Below are positions 60,614-64,000 of a stretch of 64,000 nt of DNA, piece after piece. The position numbers were made by a program, and so were the translations under genes. Source of the stretch: Clostridia bacterium. GTDB taxonomy: Bacteria > Bacillota > Clostridia > Saccharofermentanales > Saccharofermentanaceae. Location of the stretch: positions 1-64,000 of the forward strand of contig JAKSRE010000011.1 in assembly GCA_024403775.1 (NCBI GenBank). Direction: 5' to 3'. The stretch's first letter is position 1, and each line of letters starts with the position of its first letter. Under the pieces are notes generated by a model. It was not told the origin of the DNA. It saw nothing but the letters and a program-made list of their open reading frames with translations, and did not search any database.

Positions 60614-61558
60614 ATGAAGGTTTATGAGGAATATAACGAATGTACTCTGTGTCCAAGAAACTGCAGGGTCAATCGTAATGAAGGACAGAAGGGATTTTGT
60701 AAAATGCCTTCTTCTTCTGTAGTAAATCTTATCATGCACCATTTTGGTGAAGAACCAGTCATAAGTGGTACAAATCCTGAATTAGAAAGAGGAAGCGGAA
60801 CAGTATTTTTTGAGGGCTGTACATTAAGATGTGCTTTTTGCCAGAATCATGAGATCTCAAATAGTGAGACAGCCAGAGGGCAAATTATGGATGCCTCTGA
60901 ACTTGCAGCAAACTATTTAAGACTTCAGGATGAGGGCGTATATAATATTAATCTTGTGACAGCAAGTCATTTTGCACCTGTTATAATAGACAGTCTTAAA
61001 ATTGCGAAGAATAATGGTCTTCATATTCCTGTAGTTTATAACTGCTCTGGTTTTGAGAAAGTTGAGACGATAAAAAAATTGGAAGGCCTTGTGGATGTCT
61101 ATCTCCCAGATATGAAGTTTTGTGGAAGCCAGCTTGCGGGAGAGATAAGTAGTGCCCCTGATTATTTTGAGATAGCAAAACTTGCCTTGGAAGAGATGGT
61201 AAGGCAGACTGGGGAAATAAGAATTAATGACGAAGGAATTATGGAAAAAGGCGTAATAGTAAGACATCTTATGCTTCCAGGCGAGCTCTTTGACACCCGT
61301 AAAATCTTAGATTATCTTCTTGATAATTATGGAAACAGAATTTATATAAGTCTTATGTGCCAGTATACCCCTTGTGAGGAATATATTAACAGCAACAAAA
61401 ATCTAAGTGATAGTCTTCGCAAAAAACTTCTTGGTACCCTTAATATGAAGCATTACGAGGCCATGGCGGACTATCTTTATGGCCTTGGACAGGAGAATGC
61501 TTTTATTCAGGAAGAACAGTCTAAAGGTAATACCTTTCTTCCAGATTTCAATGTTTAG
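60614..61558 (+). CDS. Radical SAM protein, PflA-like (COG1313 type)
   Basis: 314 residues. An N-terminal Cys cluster (CTLCPRNCRVNRNEGQKGFC) is followed by the radical SAM motif CTLRCAFC in VFFEGCTLRCAFCQNHEIS, and a barrel with LVTASHFAP and VYLPDMKF. This is the COG1313 'uncharacterised Fe-S protein, PflX-like' family, related to pyruvate-formate-lyase activators but without an adjacent glycyl-radical partner here. The reaction is unknown. Confidence 0.85.
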   Translation: MKVYEEYNECTLCPRNCRVNRNEGQKGFCKMPSSSVVNLIMHHFGEEPVISGTNPELERGSGTVFFEGCTLRCAFCQNHEISNSETARGQIMDASELAANYLRLQDEGVYNINLVTASHFAPVIIDSLKIAKNNGLHIPVVYNCSGFEKVETIKKLEGLVDVYLPDMKFCGSQLAGEISSAPDYFEIAKLALEEMVRQTGEIRINDEGIMEKGVIVRHLMLPGELFDTRKILDYLLDNYGNRIYISLMCQYTPCEEYINSNKNLSDSLRKKLLGTLNMKHYEAMADYLYGLGQENAFIQEEQSKGNTFLPDFNV

Positions 61559-61629
61559 TGAAGTTTCATTTGCCAAAGAATAAAAAAACATTATAATTAG
61601 AATTAGTTACTTTTACTTATGAGGATGAT

Positions 61630-62598
61630 ATGGCAGTAGTTCGATTAAAGCCGTTTTGTACAGACTATATCTGGGGTGGAAATAAACTCAGAACGGATTT
61701 TGGAATTGAATATGATAAAGAACGTCTTGCAGAGGCGTGGGTTTTGTCTTGCCATAAGGATGGCCAGTCTGTAATTGATTCAGGCGAATATAAGGGCCTT
61801 ACATTATCTGAATATATAAACGAACGTACCTATAAGGTTTTGGGTACAAACCGTGATCCAAGCGGATTTTTTCCAATTATTACCAAGTTAATTGATGCCA
61901 AGGAGAACCTCTCTATTCAGGTTCATCCTGATAATGACTATGCTCTTAATGAAGAGGGCGAACTTGGTAAGACAGAGATGTGGTATATCGTAGATGCAGA
62001 GAAGGATGCCAAGATTTACTATGGTGTAAACAGAAGAACTGACAGAGCTGAGATGGAGCAGATGATAAATGATGGTACATTTACTGAGCTTCTTAATGCA
62101 GTTCCAGCAAAGGCAGGCGACTGTTTCTTTATTCCTGCAGGTACAATTCATGCGATTTGTAAGGGAGTAATTGTTGCTGAGGTTCAGCAGAATTCAAATG
62201 TTACTTACCGCGTATTCGACTATAACAGAACTGATAGTAATGGTAACAAGCGTGAGCTTCATATAAGTAAAGCACTGGATGTTGCAAGATGTACACCTAA
62301 TTATCTTCAGCATCATGCGGGCAACCATATGGTTAGATGTAATTTCTTTACTGCTGATATCTTAAGAGGAAGCAATATAACTGATATGGTTACAGAGAAG
62401 TCATTTGTATCTCTTGTAGTTTTGTCTGGAGAGGGAAAACTTATTCACGAGGACAAAGACGGAGTTGAGACAGTGATGCAGGTAAGAAAGGGAGAGTCTT
62501 ACTTCATTGACGCTGCCGAAAGTGATACTGTGGAGTCTTATAAACTTATTGGTGAGAACTTAAATGTTCTCAAAACACAAATTGGTAAGGTTGATTGA
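61630..62598 (+). CDS. manA: Mannose-6-phosphate isomerase, class I
   Basis: 322 residues. VRLKPFCTDYIWGGNKLRTDFG, the zinc-binding LSIQVHPDNDYA with Gln and His, KTEMWYIVDAEKDAKIYYGV and FIPAGTIHAICKGVIVAEVQQNSNVTYRVFDY are the class I signatures. Interconverts mannose-6-phosphate and fructose-6-phosphate, feeding mannose use or GDP-mannose. GAGGATGAT lies before the ATG. Confidence 0.93.
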   Translation: MAVVRLKPFCTDYIWGGNKLRTDFGIEYDKERLAEAWVLSCHKDGQSVIDSGEYKGLTLSEYINERTYKVLGTNRDPSGFFPIITKLIDAKENLSIQVHPDNDYALNEEGELGKTEMWYIVDAEKDAKIYYGVNRRTDRAEMEQMINDGTFTELLNAVPAKAGDCFFIPAGTIHAICKGVIVAEVQQNSNVTYRVFDYNRTDSNGNKRELHISKALDVARCTPNYLQHHAGNHMVRCNFFTADILRGSNITDMVTEKSFVSLVVLSGEGKLIHEDKDGVETVMQVRKGESYFIDAAESDTVESYKLIGENLNVLKTQIGKVD

Positions 62599-62649
62599 TC
62601 AGGGAGTAGATCGGATAGAATTCTTACCAGAGATTAAGGGAAAAAGAAT

Positions 62650-63093
62650 ATGAATATAGCACTTTTTATGAAGCCTAAGCCACTGGTAGCTTATCTTTAT
62701 GATGACTATACAGTGAGACAGGCAATAGAGAAGATGGCGCATCATGGATATGCGGCAATCCCAGTAATCGACAGAGAAGGACATTATGTAGGAACCGTTA
62801 GTGAGGGTTCTTTTCTCTGGTATATTATTAATGGCGAGAATGGTGAGATTAAGTCAGTAGATATCACAAATCTTGAGGACGTTTTCCTTAGAGATGTTCC
62901 ATATGACAAGCGCAATACTTCAGTAAATATTTCTGCTTCAATTGAAGAAGTGTATGAGAAGGTATTAAACCAGAACTTTATTCCAGTTGTAGATGACCGT
63001 GATGTTTTTATCGGTCTTATTACAAGAAGTACGGTTATTCAGTATCTTAAGAAACAGGCCTCTATTGGTAAGGCCCTTGACTCTGGATTCTAA
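62650..63093 (+). CDS. CBS-domain pair protein
   Basis: 147 residues made of two CBS motifs: MKPKPLVAYLYDDYTVRQAIEKMAHHGYAAIPVIDREGHYVGTVSEG and the second ending NFIPVVDDRDVFIGLITRSTVIQYL. CBS pairs bind adenine nucleotides and regulate partners; there is no attached effector domain. It ends 4 nt before gatC and probably shares its transcript. Partner unknown. Confidence 0.85.
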   Translation: MNIALFMKPKPLVAYLYDDYTVRQAIEKMAHHGYAAIPVIDREGHYVGTVSEGSFLWYIINGENGEIKSVDITNLEDVFLRDVPYDKRNTSVNISASIEEVYEKVLNQNFIPVVDDRDVFIGLITRSTVIQYLKKQASIGKALDSGF

Positions 63094-63097
63094 TAAA

Positions 63098-63388
63098 ATG
63101 AACAAAGTAAATATCGACCAAAATCTGATTAGTGAGCTTGAAGCCTTAAGTAAAATAGAGCTTTCCGAAGAGGAACGCCAGAGTACTTTGCGGGATTTTG
63201 AGAAAATCTTAGACTATATGAATATCCTAAGTAGCTGTGATACATCATCTGATATGAAGAATGGCAGTGTATTAAATTCAGAGGAAGCTTCTAATTTAAG
63301 ATCAGACGAAGTTAATAAGGATAAAGTCACTTCTCAGTATATCGATATGTTTACTAATAAAGATATTAGTGTTCCGGAGGTTATCTGA
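63098..63388 (+). CDS. gatC: Asp/Glu-tRNA amidotransferase subunit C
   Basis: 96 residues from ATG 63098: [31 protein letters not shown] is the conserved GatC helical pattern, with the extended C-terminal belt that wraps GatA. Stabilises the GatCAB complex, which amidates Glu-tRNA(Gln) and Asp-tRNA(Asn). gatA begins right after its stop. Confidence 0.93.
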   Translation: MNKVNIDQNLISELEALSKIELSEEERQSTLRDFEKILDYMNILSSCDTSSDMKNGSVLNSEEASNLRSDEVNKDKVTSQYIDMFTNKDISVPEVI

Positions 63389-63389
63389 T

Positions 63390-64000
63390 ATGCCATCTGG
63401 AAAATCTTCTGTTGAATTGGCAGTAAAAATAAAGGAAGGCAAAACTTCCTGCGTTGAACTTACCAGACTTGCACTTAAAAGAATCGAAGAGACATCTGAA
63501 TATAATGTTATAACTTCCATATCTGATACCGCACTTAAGGAAGCGGCGGTTATTGATGCCCAAATTAAGGAGGGAAGTCTTAAATCACCATTAGCAGGTA
63601 TTCCAATTGTTGTTAAAGATAATATCTGTGTTAATGGACTTGTTACATCAGCTGGTTCAAAAATGCTTAAAGACTTCGTATCTCCTTATGATGCGACGGT
63701 TATTAGTAACCTTAAAAATGAAGGCCTTCTTGTAATCGCTCATACTAATATGGATGAATTTGCTATGGGTTCATCTTCAGAGACTTCAATTTATGGTGAG
63801 GTACATAACCCTTTCGATTTTGAGAGAAGTGCAGGGGGCTCTTCTGGTGGAAGTGCTGCCTCTGTGGCATTAGGTATTACACCTATATCTCTTGGTTCTG
63901 ATACAGGTGGGTCAATAAGGCAGCCTGCTTCATTTTGTGGAATTTATGGACTTAAGCCTACTTATGGAAGAGTATCAAGATACGGGCTTATAGCTTATTG
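63390..64000 (+). CDS. gatA: Asp/Glu-tRNA amidotransferase subunit A, 5' part
   Basis: ATG 63390, 1 nt after the gatC stop, with CGGAGG upstream. The frame stays open to the window's right edge (about 203 residues). The amidase signature is present: [10 protein letters not shown] with the catalytic Lys, [16 protein letters not shown], and [16 protein letters not shown] with cis-Ser and nucleophile Ser. GatA releases ammonia from glutamine for the transamidation. Truncated only by the window. Confidence 0.95.
   Translation, partial: MPSGKSSVELAVKIKEGKTSCVELTRLALKRIEETSEYNVITSISDTALKEAAVIDAQIKEGSLKSPLAGIPIVVKDNICVNGLVTSAGSKMLKDFVSPYDATVISNLKNEGLLVIAHTNMDEFAMGSSSETSIYGEVHNPFDFERSAGGSSGGSAASVALGITPISLGSDTGGSIRQPASFCGIYGLKPTYGRVSRYGLIAY

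Overview
The window looks like the chromosome of a low-GC, anaerobic, non-sporulating-type member of the Lachnospiraceae (Butyrivibrio/Pseudobutyrivibrio-like). This is inferred from a class III (anaerobic) ribonucleotide reductase, a superoxide-reductase-type desulfoferrodoxin, GatCA, several GGDEF proteins, surface proteins carrying DUF4214 modules, strong GGAGG ribosome sites and AT-rich spacers. I saw no rRNA, tRNA or genuine CRISPR array.

Layout. 1-980 is the 3' part of a MATE transporter. 1.0-8.3 kb is an accessory block between two near-identical 0.88-kb direct repeats, each carrying the same frameshifted SGNH-hydrolase lipoprotein gene. Between them lie a Fic protein with its own operator, a MerR/GyrI-like pair, gene fragments and an LRR-DUF4214 surface protein. 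8.9-17.3 kb is a compact phage satellite: integrase, divergent repressor/excisionase switch, P4-type primase-helicase, late-type regulator, an HK97-gp10-like protein, a PC4-like protein and a lone HK97 major capsid protein, with no terminase, portal, protease or tail genes. It appears to sit at the start codon of a low-molecular-weight phosphatase gene. 17.3-28.7 kb holds an exonuclease, a saccharopine-dehydrogenase-like enzyme, an OmpR regulator, an AGCS symporter, an ABC transporter with a histidine kinase, and a PAS-GGDEF protein. 30-34 kb holds a DUF4214/L,D-transpeptidase and a membrane GGDEF protein. 34.4-45.0 kb is one long operon for a CDP-linked, probably branched 3,6-dideoxyhexose plus galactofuranose. 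45.2-51.6 kb has a kinase-like membrane protein (probable pseudokinase), a membrane protein, a hemolysin-III protein and a membrane glycosyltransferase. 51.6-55.0 kb is nrdG-nrdD behind NrdR-like boxes. 56.2-58.3 kb has LicD and a flippase; 58.6-64 kb carries tspO, desulfoferrodoxin, an XRE regulator, a radical SAM protein, manA, a CBS protein, gatC and partial gatA.

The most striking signal is in three long intergenic regions (21.2-22.0, 28.9-29.9 and 55.2-56.0 kb). They contain arrays of 9-bp half-sites that alternate in orientation with almost invariant spacing: half-site, 18 nt, inverted half-site, 15 nt, giving a 51-bp period. Three sequence families occur (TTTATAATT, TTTGTAAAA, TTTAGAATA) and the two arms of a pair nearly always match in family. 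Spacers drift while half-sites and distances are held. I do not recognise this as a described element. The lone-capsid satellite is the second main candidate for something new.
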